Assembly (NCBI RefSeq): GCF_000177215.2
Contig: NZ_CM001368.1
Span: 2,108,001 to 2,172,000, forward strand
DNA: 64,000 bases
Direction of reading: 5' to 3'
From: Solidesulfovibrio carbinoliphilus subsp. oakridgensis
Lineage (GTDB): Bacteria; Desulfobacterota; Desulfovibrionia; Desulfovibrionales; Desulfovibrionaceae
Both the position numbers and the translations under genes were made by a program. Every line of letters starts with the position of its first letter. Within the stretch, counting starts at the first letter, position 1. The notes under the pieces were generated by a model. The model was not told the origin of the DNA. It saw nothing but the letters and a program-made list of their open reading frames with translations, and did no database searches. Below, in pieces: positions 46,530 through 55,035 of the stretch.

Positions 46530-47216
46530 ATGGCTGAAGCGCGCAAGGTCTTCCCCATGAACGCGTTCGTGTCGTACCTGAAAGGCGTCGACAAGGAAGG
46601 CAACAAGAAAGCCGTGGCCGAAATGGTCGGTTACATGGCGGGCATGGAAATCGATGCGGAGCTCGCTCCCTTCGCCGCCGCCCTGGCCAAGGCCTGGATA
46701 TACGAACAGCACCCGGAACTGGTCCGCATGAGCACCGGCGAGCTCGGCGCCACGGCCCAGAACGTGTCCGTGGCCGTCATGCCGCCGGACGTCGTGGCCG
46801 AGGTCAACGCCCTGTTCGCCAAGCTGACCGAGTACAAGCAGAGCAACGACTCCATGTCGGCCAAGCTTGAGAAAGTCGAAAAGGAACTGGCCGAGAAGAC
46901 CGCCATTCTCAAGGACGTCGACGTCCGCCTGAAAGCGGCCGAAGACAAGGCCAAGCGCCTGGAAGCCTCGTCCAAGGACGAGGGCGAGAAGGTCATCGTG
47001 GCTTCCGAAGCCAAGGTTGTCGAATACATCGGCAAGGTTGACGAGCTCTTGAAGATGATCGAGGACGTCAAGAAACACGGCGTCGTGACCGTGTCCGGCG
47101 GCGGTGCCGCCCCGGCCGGCGGCGCTGCCGCCGGAACCGGCGAGCCCGTGGTCGGCGGCGAGCCCGCTGCCGACTTCGGTTTCGGCTCCGACGCCTTCGC
47201 CACCGACAAGTGGTAG
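46530..47216 (+). CDS. qmoD: QmoD-like accessory protein of the qmo operon
   Basis: 228 residues, MAEARKVFPMNAFVSYLKGVDKEGNKKAVAEMVGYMAGMEIDAE, a central coiled coil (about 108-165; KLEKVEKELAEKTAILKDVDVRLKAAED) and a Gly/Ala-rich tail. It corresponds in position and size to the promoter-distal gene of the D. vulgaris qmo operon (DVU0851), reported to affect sulfate reduction. Function is not known. RBS AAAGGAGG. Last gene before a strong terminator. Confidence 0.9.
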   Translation: MAEARKVFPMNAFVSYLKGVDKEGNKKAVAEMVGYMAGMEIDAELAPFAAALAKAWIYEQHPELVRMSTGELGATAQNVSVAVMPPDVVAEVNALFAKLTEYKQSNDSMSAKLEKVEKELAEKTAILKDVDVRLKAAEDKAKRLEASSKDEGEKVIVASEAKVVEYIGKVDELLKMIEDVKKHGVVTVSGGGAAPAGGAAAGTGEPVVGGEPAADFGFGSDAFATDKW

Positions 47217-47238
47217 CAATCGGCCCGCGCCGATAGGC

Positions 47239-47269
47239 AAGGGGAGGTCCTCGGACCTCCCCTTTTTTT
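47239..47269 (+). terminator. Intrinsic terminator of the qmo operon
   Basis: AAGGGGAGGTCC-TC-GGACCTCCCCTT stem followed by a run of T (47263-47269). Perfect stem; ends qmoABCD. Confidence 0.93.
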
Positions 47270-47417
47270 ATGGGGAAAGCCTCCTGCCCCGGTGGCTGGA
47301 AATCTTCCCAAACGGCCGTTGCCGGCAGGCGGGCGGCAGGATAGCATTGCCGGGGCGCTTGGCGGGAATGTCTCGGCGGGACAGCCTGGCCGGCCGCCGC
47401 ATGCCAGAAGGAGTCGC

Positions 47418-48125
47418 ATGGACCTGACCGCACGGATGGTGCTGTTGCGCTCGCTGCCCTTTTTCGGCGGCCTGCCCGAAACGCGCCTGACCAGGCTGGC
47501 CGCCGGGGCGGCGGTATCGAGCCACGCCCCGGGCGCGCTCATCGCCGGCCGGGACCGGGAGGGCGACGCCTTTTACGTGGTGGCCTCGGGCCGGGCCAGG
47601 ATCTTTCGCATGGACCGGGAGGGCCGGGAGCAGACGCTCTACGTCCTTGGGCCGGGCGAGCCCTTTTGCCTGTGCTCCCTGGTCGACGCCGGCGAACCGC
47701 CGGCCCTGGCCGCGGCCCTCGAACCGGCGCGCGTCCTGGCCTTTCCGGCCCGGGCCCTGGCCGAGGCGACCCGGGAGGACCCGGAGGTCCTTTTCGACCT
47801 CTTGAAGCTCCTGTGCCGCCGCCTCAAGGAGGCCATGGCCATGATCGAGTCCCTGGCCCTGCGCGACCTGCCGGGGCGGGTGGCCGCCTTTCTGCTGCAC
47901 CAGGCCGCCGCTGCCCAGCCCGGCCAGGGGGCCGGCCAGCAGGTCCGGCTGGCCGTCAGCCAGCGGGAGCTGGCCAAGATCGTCGGAGCCACGCCGGAGG
48001 CCCTGTCCCGGGTTCTTCGCCACCTGTCCGAGGCCGGGCTCCTGACCGTCAAGGGCCGGGACGTGACCTTGCGCGACCGGGCGGGGCTGGCCCGCGAAGC
48101 CGGCCTGACCCCGGAGGGCGTCTAG
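47418..48125 (+). CDS. Crp/Fnr-family transcription regulator
   Basis: 235 residues from ATG after AGAAGGAG. Cyclic-nucleotide-type sensor domain (about 15-125; GDAFYVVASGRARIFRMDREGREQTLYVLGPGEPF) and C-terminal HTH (about 175-220; VSQRELAKIVGATPEALSRVLRHLSEAGLL). No Fnr-type iron-sulfur cysteine pattern. Desulfovibrio has the related HcpR, but this protein's target is not known. It follows the qmo terminator by 150 bases. Confidence 0.92.
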   Translation: MDLTARMVLLRSLPFFGGLPETRLTRLAAGAAVSSHAPGALIAGRDREGDAFYVVASGRARIFRMDREGREQTLYVLGPGEPFCLCSLVDAGEPPALAAALEPARVLAFPARALAEATREDPEVLFDLLKLLCRRLKEAMAMIESLALRDLPGRVAAFLLHQAAAAQPGQGAGQQVRLAVSQRELAKIVGATPEALSRVLRHLSEAGLLTVKGRDVTLRDRAGLAREAGLTPEGV

Positions 48126-48127
48126 CC

Positions 48128-48742
48128 ATGGAACGGCTCCACGGGGCACAGGCCGGGGACCTGCGGGCGCTCATGCGCGGCCTGCCCCTGTGGGCGGATT
48201 TCGCGGACGAGGACCTGGACCTGCTGCTTGCGGCCGGCGCGATCCGGTTGTGCCGGTTCGCGGCCGGGGAGACCGTGGTCGAGGAGGGCAACTACGAAAA
48301 ATCGTTTTTCGTGCTTCTGGGCGGCGCGGTCCGGGCCATCCGGGGGGGGCGGCAGGTGGCGGCCATGGCCGGGCCGGGCACGGTCTTCGGCGAGATGAGC
48401 TTCATCCTCGGCAAGGGCAGGACGGCCACGGTGGTGGCCGACGGACCGGGCGAGTGTCTGGTCGTAGACATGGGCTACGTGGACTTTCTGCCAAGCCCGG
48501 AGCGCGAGGATTTTCTCATCCGCATCTTCCGGCGGCTGGCGGCCATCGTGTCCGACCGCCTCGGCTCGGCCAACGCCCGAAAGGCCGCCCTCCTCACGGC
48601 CATGCGCGAGCGGCGCGAAGCCCTGCGCGCCCACGTGGCCCGGGAGCGCGAGACCCTTTTGAACCTTCGCCGCGAGCTTTCGGCCCTGGACACGGCCGAC
48701 GACGAGGAAGTCCTGCGCCAGCTTTTGGACCGTCGTTTCTGA
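48128..48742 (+). CDS. cNMP-binding domain protein without an HTH
   Basis: 204 residues, starting two bases after the regulator's stop. Sensor domain with AAGETVVEEGNYEKSFFVLLGGAVRAIRG and FGEMSFILGKGRTATVVADG; the C-terminal third is a helical coiled coil (RLGSANARKAALLTAMRERREAL...LLNLRRELSAL). No DNA-binding domain. May dimerise with or tune its neighbour, or act as an independent sensor. Function unknown. Confidence 0.85.
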   Translation: MERLHGAQAGDLRALMRGLPLWADFADEDLDLLLAAGAIRLCRFAAGETVVEEGNYEKSFFVLLGGAVRAIRGGRQVAAMAGPGTVFGEMSFILGKGRTATVVADGPGECLVVDMGYVDFLPSPEREDFLIRIFRRLAAIVSDRLGSANARKAALLTAMRERREALRAHVARERETLLNLRRELSALDTADDEEVLRQLLDRRF

Positions 48743-48764
48743 CGTGGGGGAGGAAAGGAAGAAT

Positions 48765-48942
48765 GCCTCCGGCGGCCGGGAGGGGGTCACCCCCTCCCGG
48801 ACCCACCCGAAAGGGGCTGGCGGGGGTAGGGCCCATCCCCGTCGGGGGGGACCGGGGGGAATCATTCCCCCCGGCGGGTCCAGGGCAGAGCCCTGGTGGG
48901 GTTTGGGGCAACGCCCCAACGGGGTCCGGGGCGGAGCCCCGG
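48765..48942. repeat. Convergent-junction repeat, copy 5 (left arm) with hairpin array
   Basis: Left arm 48765-48779, then the GGGAGGGGGTCACCCCCTCCC palindrome and GGGGGGAATCATTCCCCCC. These are followed by three small hairpins: CAGGGCAGAGCCCTG, TTGGGGCAACGCCCCAA and CCGGGGCGGAGCCCCGG (to 48942). The right arm is missing. Fills the gap between the cNMP gene and the acyltransferase-like gene. Confidence 0.8.
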
Positions 48943-50112
48943 CTAGGGGCGGCGGGTGGGGACGAGGTCGTTGAGCTCTTCGATGTAGTGGCGTTCGAGC
49001 TGGTTGACCCGGTCGATGTGGGTGCGAAAGATCATGTCCATGCGCGGGTCGAAGAAGCGGTGGCTGCTGTAGCTCGACACCGAGACGAAGCCGCGCCGGG
49101 CCTTGTGGGCCCCGCCCATGCCGGGATCGTAGCGGGTGATGCCCCGGCCGATGCCCCAGGTGATGGGCGCGTAGTAGCACAGCTCGAAATGCAGAAAGGG
49201 GATGTCCTCGAAGGCGCCCCAGTAGCGGCCGAAAAGGAGCCTATCCTTGTGGGCCAGCATGGCCAGGGCCACCGGGTCGCGCCGGCCGGCCTTGTAGGCG
49301 GCGGCAAAGGCCAGCCGGTGGCGAAAGGCTTCGGGCATGCCCTCGAAGAACTCCCCGGTCAGGTAGCGGCAGCCCCAGGGGCCGAACTTGGCGTTGGTCC
49401 GGTCGTAGAGCTCGCGCATGATCGGGAAAAACGAGTCCGGGATGTCGTCGCCGGAGACGACCTCCACGGTGACGCCGGAAGCGGCCAAGGCCCGGCGCTC
49501 GTGGCGGACGGCCTTTCGCCGGTTGGCGTTGAGCGTGGCCAGGAAGTCGTCAAAGGACCCGTAGCCCTGGTTGTGCCAGAGATAGCCCTGGTGGCGCCAG
49601 GCCGTGAACCCGTGGTCCTCGGAAGCGGCGGCGAATTCGGGCTCGGTGAAAAGAAGGGCCGCGCCCTGGACGCCGTTGCCCAGGCAATACTGCTCCATGG
49701 CCTCGAAGAGCCGCCGAGACAGCCGGGTCTGGTTGTAGTGCGGATCGGCCAGGAAGCGCAGGCCCGTGGCCGGCGTGAAGGGGCTGGCCCCGACCAGGCG
49801 CGGGTAGTACGGCAGGCCGAGCCGGCTGGCCGCTTCGCCCCAAAGCTGGTCGAAGACGAACTCCCCGTCGGAGTGCCACTTGAGGTACATGGGCAGGGCC
49901 CCGACCAGCCTGCCGCCGGCATGGGCCAGCAGGTGGTTGGGATACCAGCCGCGCCTCGGCGCGGCGCTGCCCGAGTCCTCCAGGAGCTTCAACCACTTCC
50001 ATTCGAAAAACGGCGTGTCCAGGCCCTCGGCCAGGGCGTCCCAGGACGCGGCGTCGATCTCGCTCATGGAGCGGGCGAAGCGCAGGGTGAGTTGCTCGCT
50101 TGGCACGGTCAT
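48943..50112 (-). CDS. COG3146/DUF482-like N-acyltransferase (GNAT fold)
   Basis: 389 residues from MTVPSEQLTLRFARSMSEIDAASWD; a start at 50130 (six residues longer) is possible and neither has a clear RBS. Family features: TPFFEWKWLKLLEDSGS, GWYPNHLLAHAGGRLVGALPMYLKWHSDGEFVFD, YYPRLVGASPFTPATGLRFL and FLHFELCYYAPITWGI. Proposed acyltransferases of peptidoglycan or lipid type; substrate unknown. Confidence 0.82.
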   Translation of the reverse strand: MTVPSEQLTLRFARSMSEIDAASWDALAEGLDTPFFEWKWLKLLEDSGSAAPRRGWYPNHLLAHAGGRLVGALPMYLKWHSDGEFVFDQLWGEAASRLGLPYYPRLVGASPFTPATGLRFLADPHYNQTRLSRRLFEAMEQYCLGNGVQGAALLFTEPEFAAASEDHGFTAWRHQGYLWHNQGYGSFDDFLATLNANRRKAVRHERRALAASGVTVEVVSGDDIPDSFFPIMRELYDRTNAKFGPWGCRYLTGEFFEGMPEAFRHRLAFAAAYKAGRRDPVALAMLAHKDRLLFGRYWGAFEDIPFLHFELCYYAPITWGIGRGITRYDPGMGGAHKARRGFVSVSSYSSHRFFDPRMDMIFRTHIDRVNQLERHYIEELNDLVPTRRP

Positions 50113-50143
50113 TGCCGGACCATACGCCACCGCCGGGCGTCTG

Positions 50144-50818
50144 TCACCCGTCCCGCCCGTCCTGCCCGCCCGGACGGCGCAAAATGCTCGTGCGCCACAC
50201 CCCGTTCTCGAAATCGAGCCGCTCCCAGCCGGGCGCGGCCGCGAAGATGGGCGCGTACTTTTCCCACTCGCTGTTATCGAGCACCAGAAAGCCGCCGGGC
50301 TTGATCCGGCAAAAGGCGTTCAGGGCGCAGGCCACCCGGGCCCGGCCGTCGATCAGGACGAAATCGAGGCTCTGGGACGGGAAATCCAGGATGGCGTCGG
50401 CATAGGCCGCGAACTCCGGCTTTTCGAGGACATAGCCGGTCTGGCGCCAGATGGCCGGCCGGGCCTCGGGCCGGCCGGGGCCGTCGCCCGGCGGTACGAA
50501 GCGGCATTCGACGCCCGCGATGCCCTCCCGGTCCAGGAGTTCCAGCACCCGCCGCCGCCACTTTTCCTTGTGCTCCACCGTGACCAGCCGGGCCACCTGC
50601 CTGGCCGCAAAGGCGGTGCTGCGGCCGCTGCCCCACTCGAAGCCGACCATGTCCGGGGCAAGGCGGGCGCGAAGCCACCGGACTGCACCGGCGTTTATCC
50701 AGGGATAGCAGGGATCGAAGGCCATCCGGAGGACGGTCGGCAGGGACAGGACGGCCCGGACGGCCCGGCGCAGGCATTGGCCGGGGCCCGTCCGGCCGGG
50801 CGCGTAGCGGATGAGCAT
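50144..50818 (-). CDS. SAM-dependent methyltransferase-like protein
   Basis: 224 residues. Motif I-like FEWGSGRSTAFAARQV, LVTVEHKEKWRRRVLELL, SLDFVLIDGRARVACALNAF and PGGFLVLDNSEWEKYAPIF give a class I methyltransferase layout. Acceptor unknown; resembles glycan or small-molecule methyltransferases near polysaccharide genes. It follows the STAS gene on the same strand. Confidence 0.7.
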   Translation of the reverse strand: MLIRYAPGRTGPGQCLRRAVRAVLSLPTVLRMAFDPCYPWINAGAVRWLRARLAPDMVGFEWGSGRSTAFAARQVARLVTVEHKEKWRRRVLELLDREGIAGVECRFVPPGDGPGRPEARPAIWRQTGYVLEKPEFAAYADAILDFPSQSLDFVLIDGRARVACALNAFCRIKPGGFLVLDNSEWEKYAPIFAAAPGWERLDFENGVWRTSILRRPGGQDGRDG

Positions 50819-50837
50819 GGTCCGGCCGGAAAACCGG

Positions 50838-51179
50838 TCAGCAGGCCTGGGCGGCCCGGGCGGCCGCCACGTCGGGGTAGAGGGCGAATACCTTGCCCAG
50901 GTCCGCGATGCGAAAGACCTTGGCCACGCCCTCGCCCATGGCGCACAAGGCCACGCCGCCGCCTTCGGGCAGCAGGCGGTTTCGCAGGGTGATCAGCGTG
51001 CCTATGGCGCTCGAATCCAGGAATTCCACGCCGGAAAGATCGAGGAGCAGGACCTTCGGACAGGCGGAAACGCACGGGGCCAGGGCGCGCTGGATTTCCG
51101 GGCACACGGTATAATCGAACATCCGGGGCAGCCCCGACACCACGGTCAGGGAGCCATGCTGGGTCACGTTCAGATCCAT
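50838..51179 (-). CDS. STAS-domain anti-sigma antagonist-like protein
   Basis: 113 residues from MDLNVTQHGSLTVVSGLPRM, with GGAGGTGAC before the ATG. SpoIIAA/STAS pattern VLLLDLSGVEFLDSSAIGTLITLRNRL, Ser57 as likely phosphosite. A serine kinase (RsbW type) is not seen in the window; the PP2C at 33734-35083 could be the phosphatase. Confidence 0.9.
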   Translation of the reverse strand: MDLNVTQHGSLTVVSGLPRMFDYTVCPEIQRALAPCVSACPKVLLLDLSGVEFLDSSAIGTLITLRNRLLPEGGGVALCAMGEGVAKVFRIADLGKVFALYPDVAAARAAQAC

Positions 51180-51379
51180 GTCACCTCCAGGCCGGCCAAG
51201 GGGCGGCATAAGGCCGTTTACCACGGGCCCGCCCCGGCCGGCAACCGGCCCCGGCAGGTGAAATTCCCCTTTCGGACTGGCCGGGATGCGTGTATGTGGG
51301 GAGAATTGGCAAACCGAAAAGCGCTCCCAGGCTGTGTTGCGCCTCTCATCCCGCGCCCCGCGCGCAAAAGGTGGGCAAG

Positions 51380-52450
51380 GTGTCCATTCCCGTCGTGAAC
51401 AAGGAAACCGATCGCGCCAGGAGCGCCGCCGCCTCCGGCGTCTGCTCCGACTCCGTCTGCGCCATGCTCGACCGGGTGGGGGTCCCCCGCGACTCCAAGT
51501 GGCGGGGACTCATCCTCTACATGCGCAGCATCAAGAACTACGATTTCCTGGACAACGACCAGAAGGAACAGACCCAGGCCCTGGTCATGGAAGTGCTCCG
51601 GGCCAAGGACTTTTCCGAAGAAAAATTCCAGGAAGTCATCAAGGCCAACAGGCAGATCCTGAGCGCCCCCTGGAACCGGGCCCTTACCCGGACGCTGACC
51701 GAGACGGCCGCCCTGGTCCAGGAATTCCAGGATACGCTCTTTCGCCACAAGGGCGGGGTGCAAAAGCTCGAAAGCGTCACCGTGGAAGCCGTGGAATCCG
51801 GCGGCGACGTGGACCGGATGCTCGGCACCATCCGGCGGGGCTTCAAGGAAATGGCCACCATGATCGAGGAAGACGCCGAGAAGATGGTGGCCATGAGCCT
51901 GACCGACGGCCTGACCGGCATCCACAACCGCCGGGCCTTTGACGCCCACATCGGCCGGGCCGTGGCCCGGGCCGTGGCCGAGCGGCGGCCGCTTTCCCTT
52001 TTCATGTGCGACATCGACCACTTCAAGCGCTTCAACGACGAACACGGCCACCGCATCGGCGACCAGGCCCTGGTGGTGGTCGGGTCCATCCTCAAGGGCT
52101 TTGCCGAAGAGATGAAGCAGCTCGAGGACCGGGACATCTTCCCGGCCCGCTACGGCGGCGAGGAGTTCACCGTGGCCCTGGCAGACATCGAAAAGGACGA
52201 GGCCGAGGAACTGGCCGAGATCATCCGCCGCAAGATCGAGCGCTACAACTTCGTCATCCGCGACCCGGACGGCCAGATCCTGGCCTCGGGCATCAAGATC
52301 AACGTCAGCATCGGGGTGGCCGAACTCCTCACGGACTGTCCGGTGGCGGACATCGACCATCTGGTCGACGCCGCGGACAAGGGCCTGTACCTGGCCAAGT
52401 CCTCGGGCAGAAACCAGGTCCGGGCCTATATCAAGCCGCAAGCCTCCTGA
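51380..52450 (+). CDS. Diguanylate cyclase (GGDEF) with an N-terminal helical domain
   Basis: 356 residues from a GTG ([15 protein letters not shown]) preceded by AAGGTGGG; an ATG at 51290 is in frame but has no RBS. The N-terminal 155 residues are helical with no known fold. GGDEF domain with GGEEF at 259-263; the RxxD inhibitory site is missing (Asp at the expected Arg position). Probable c-di-GMP producer without classical product inhibition. Confidence 0.82.
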   Translation: MSIPVVNKETDRARSAAASGVCSDSVCAMLDRVGVPRDSKWRGLILYMRSIKNYDFLDNDQKEQTQALVMEVLRAKDFSEEKFQEVIKANRQILSAPWNRALTRTLTETAALVQEFQDTLFRHKGGVQKLESVTVEAVESGGDVDRMLGTIRRGFKEMATMIEEDAEKMVAMSLTDGLTGIHNRRAFDAHIGRAVARAVAERRPLSLFMCDIDHFKRFNDEHGHRIGDQALVVVGSILKGFAEEMKQLEDRDIFPARYGGEEFTVALADIEKDEAEELAEIIRRKIERYNFVIRDPDGQILASGIKINVSIGVAELLTDCPVADIDHLVDAADKGLYLAKSSGRNQVRAYIKPQAS

Positions 52451-52513
52451 CGCCGCCCGCCCCGACGCCCCCCCGCCACCGGCCATACCCCCTCCCGCGT
52501 TCCCCTCTCCCGC

Positions 52514-52598
52514 CACCCCCTCCCGGGGGGTCCGGGGGGATGATCCCCCCCGGCGGAGAGGGCCAGGAGAGGCAGCGCCTCTCCTGGCCGCCGGAGGC
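52514..52598. repeat. Convergent-junction repeat, copy 6 (right arm only)
   Basis: The right arm CTGGCCGCCGGAGGC (52584-52598, one mismatch) ends the element. Inside are GGGGGGATGATCCCCCCC and a CCAGGAGAGGCAGCGCCTCTCCTGG hairpin. The right flank is ATCTTATCTCCC. Confidence 0.75.
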
Positions 52599-52619
52599 AT
52601 CTTATCTCCCTTCCCTTAC

Positions 52620-53420
52620 TTACCCCTGGCCGCAGTCGGCCGGGTCGCCCCGGAGCTTGGCGAGGCCGTGGGGGATGGCGGGCAGGACGGCGGCCAGGGT
52701 CTCGCGCACGGCCTTTGGGGAGCCGGGGACGTTCAGGATGAGGCTTTGGCCGAGCGTCCCGGCCACGGCCCGGGACAGCATGGCGTGGGGCGTCTTGGCC
52801 AGGGACGCGGTCAGCATGGCGGTTTCGAAGCCGGGCAGGCGCTTTTCGATGACGGCCAGGGTGGCCTCGGGGGTGGTGTCCCGGGGCGAGAGGCCGGTGC
52901 CGCCGGTGGTGACGATCACGTCGAAGCCCTGGGTCAAGGCCAGATCCACGAGAAGCGCCTTCAGTTCCCCCGGCTCGTCGGGGAGCAGATGCCCCTTGGC
53001 CAGGGACAGGGTGAGGGCCGCGGCAAAGGCGGTCTCGATGGCCGGGCCGGCGGCATCGACGCGAAGGCCCTGGCTGCCCTTGTCGCTCATGGTGATCCAG
53101 GCCAGGGACAGGCCGTTTCTGGCCGTGGCGAAGGCGGTCTCCCCGGCCGGCAGGCGGCCCGCCGCCAGGGCGGCGGCGGCCAGGACCCGGCTGGCCGGGA
53201 CGTCGCCCTGGCCGGGGCGCAGGAAGGCGCCGATGACCTGCAGGGCCGGGCCATCGCCTTGGGGGGTGAGGACGGTGCCGGCGGAGAGGCGGGGCAGCCG
53301 GCCGGCGGCGGCGACGAGGGCCGGAACGTATTCCGGGCTGGCCGTTTCGACGAGGCTGAGCCGGTCGCCCCGGGAGAGAGAGAGGGGGGCCTCGGCGACA
53401 AGGCGCAGGCAGTGGGACAT
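52620..53420 (-). CDS. MogA/MoaB-like molybdopterin protein with N-terminal extension
   Basis: 266 residues. From about 100 on it is a MogA/MoaB domain: [57 protein letters not shown] and [26 protein letters not shown]. MogA adenylylates molybdopterin before Mo insertion. The first about 100 residues are not part of the usual MogA; they look beta-rich and could be an extra domain of MOSC-like size, not identified. Confidence 0.85.
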   Translation of the reverse strand: MSHCLRLVAEAPLSLSRGDRLSLVETASPEYVPALVAAAGRLPRLSAGTVLTPQGDGPALQVIGAFLRPGQGDVPASRVLAAAALAAGRLPAGETAFATARNGLSLAWITMSDKGSQGLRVDAAGPAIETAFAAALTLSLAKGHLLPDEPGELKALLVDLALTQGFDVIVTTGGTGLSPRDTTPEATLAVIEKRLPGFETAMLTASLAKTPHAMLSRAVAGTLGQSLILNVPGSPKAVRETLAAVLPAIPHGLAKLRGDPADCGQG

Positions 53421-53519
53421 GGCGGCCTCCTTGGCGGGCCTTGCGGTTTTCGTGGCGTTGGGTCAAAAGCGTCCCAACGATACGTCCGGCACGGGCGGGT
53501 TATCAAGCGAGGAAACGGG

Positions 53520-54389
53520 ATGAAAGGCATCATACTGGCGGGCGGTTCGGGAACGCGGCTCTATCCCATCACGCGGGTGGTCAGCAAACAGCTCCTGCCC
53601 ATCTACGACAAGCCCATGATCTATTACCCGCTGTCCGTGCTCATGCTGGCCGGCATCCGGGAGATCCTCATCATTTCGACGCCGACCGACCTGCCGCGGT
53701 TCGAGGAGATGCTCGGCGACGGCGCGAGCCTCGGCCTGTCGATTGCCTACAAGGTGCAGCCCCGGCCCGAGGGGCTGGCCCAGGCCTTCCTGCTCGGCAA
53801 GGAATTCATCGGCAACGATTCGGTCTGCCTGGTGCTCGGGGACAACATCTTCTACGGCCAGGGCCTGGCCTCGGTGCTCCAGCGGTGCGCCAAACTGACC
53901 GAGGGCGGCATCGTCTTCGGCTACAAGGTGCGCGATCCGCACCGCTACGGCGTGGTCGAATTCGACGACGCCAAAAACGTGATCAGCATCGAGGAAAAGC
54001 CGGAACATCCCAAATCCAAGTTCGCGGTCACGGGACTGTATTTCTACGACAACAACGTGGTGTCCGTGGCCGAGGGCCTCTCGCCCTCGGCCCGGGGCGA
54101 GCTCGAGATCACGGACCTCAACAACGTCTATCTCCGGCAGGGCCGGCTCAAGGTCGAATTTCTCGGGCGCGGGTTCGCCTGGCTCGATACCGGCACCCAC
54201 GAATCCCTGCTCCACGCGTCGAGCTTCGTCCAGGCCATCCAGGAGCGCCAGGGCGTGCTGGTGGCCTGCCTGGAGGAGATCGCCTACCGCATGGGCTATA
54301 TCACGGCCGGGCAGGTGGAAGGGCTGGCCCGGGACATGCTCAAGAACAGCTACGGCCAGTACCTGATGGAGATGATCCGGGAAGGCTGA
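53520..54389 (+). CDS. rfbA: Glucose-1-phosphate thymidylyltransferase
   Basis: 289 residues. Makes dTDP-glucose, the first step of dTDP-rhamnose synthesis. Motifs [59 protein letters not shown] and [15 protein letters not shown]. No rfbB, rfbC or rfbD next to it. Confidence 0.96.
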   Translation: MKGIILAGGSGTRLYPITRVVSKQLLPIYDKPMIYYPLSVLMLAGIREILIISTPTDLPRFEEMLGDGASLGLSIAYKVQPRPEGLAQAFLLGKEFIGNDSVCLVLGDNIFYGQGLASVLQRCAKLTEGGIVFGYKVRDPHRYGVVEFDDAKNVISIEEKPEHPKSKFAVTGLYFYDNNVVSVAEGLSPSARGELEITDLNNVYLRQGRLKVEFLGRGFAWLDTGTHESLLHASSFVQAIQERQGVLVACLEEIAYRMGYITAGQVEGLARDMLKNSYGQYLMEMIREG

Positions 54390-54541
54390 GCCCGGCCGGA
54401 ATCGGCGGAGCGGCGGGAAGGCGGCGAAACGGCGGGAGGGCCCGGCCGGCGCCTGCCTCCCGTCCCGGACGCGGCAGCGAAAGACAAAAAAGATTTACCG
54501 ACAGATGCCGCAAGGCGCCTGCCGGAATTCGAGGAAAGGAT

Positions 54542-54585
54542 GCGTGACAGGCCGGCGGCCCCAAGGGGCCGCCGGCCTGTCACGC
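54542..54585 (+). terminator. 21-bp perfect hairpin after rfbA
   Basis: GCGTGACAGGCCGGCGGCCCC-AA-GGGGCCGCCGGCCTGTCACGC, a perfect 21-bp stem with a two-base loop and no T-run. Lies 150 bases after rfbA in the gap 54390-54699. Could be a terminator, an RNA element or a protein-binding palindrome. Confidence 0.6.
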
Positions 54586-54660
54586 TTGCGGACCAGTGTC
54601 GCGTTCTCGAAATCCGCGCATACGACTTTCGGGAACAATAATTTGAAACAATTATTTTTT

Positions 54661-54690
54661 CTGTAAAAAATATGACCCTATTTTTTACAG
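54661..54690. terminator. AT-rich palindrome beside the small membrane protein gene
   Basis: CTGTAAAAAATA-TGACCC-TATTTTTTACAG, a perfect 12-bp stem with a 6-base loop, just after the stop of the small minus-strand gene. The A/T stem is unlike usual terminators, so an operator role is also possible. Confidence 0.45.
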
Positions 54691-54699
54691 AACGCCCCA

Positions 54700-54849
54700 C
54701 TAGTGATGGTCGTGCTTGAGGGACTGGCGGATGCGCACGAAGGCGGTCGCCACGATAATGGCCATGTAGATGTAGATGGCCGTCACCCCGAAGAAGCCCT
54801 GCTCGGTGGAATGGCCCATATTCGTGACAAGTTCCGAAACGATGCTCAT
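54700..54849 (-). CDS. 49-residue single-pass membrane protein
   Basis: MSIVSELVTNMGHSTEQGFFGVTAIYIYMAIIVATAFVRIRQSLKHDHH-type product, with one membrane helix (about 18-38) and a basic/His C-terminus that should lie in the cytoplasm. The ATG follows AAGGAG with an 8-base gap. Size and layout recall small subunits of membrane enzymes such as CcoQ- or CydX-like peptides, but no enzyme gene is adjacent. Function unknown. Confidence 0.7.
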   Translation of the reverse strand: MSIVSELVTNMGHSTEQGFFGVTAIYIYMAIIVATAFVRIRQSLKHDHH

Positions 54850-55035
54850 AGCCGTAACTCCTTCGGGTCATTTGGCGTGATAACGCGGGGATTTTTTTAC
54901 GCCAGCCACGGCCCGCGCGTCAAGGGCCGACCACGGTCCGGCCGGGTTCTTTCGGAACGGACGGGGATCGGGGCGCGGAAAGACACTTTCGTTTTGTAAC
55001 GACAGAAGATAAGTAAAACGGTCGGGAGCATCACT

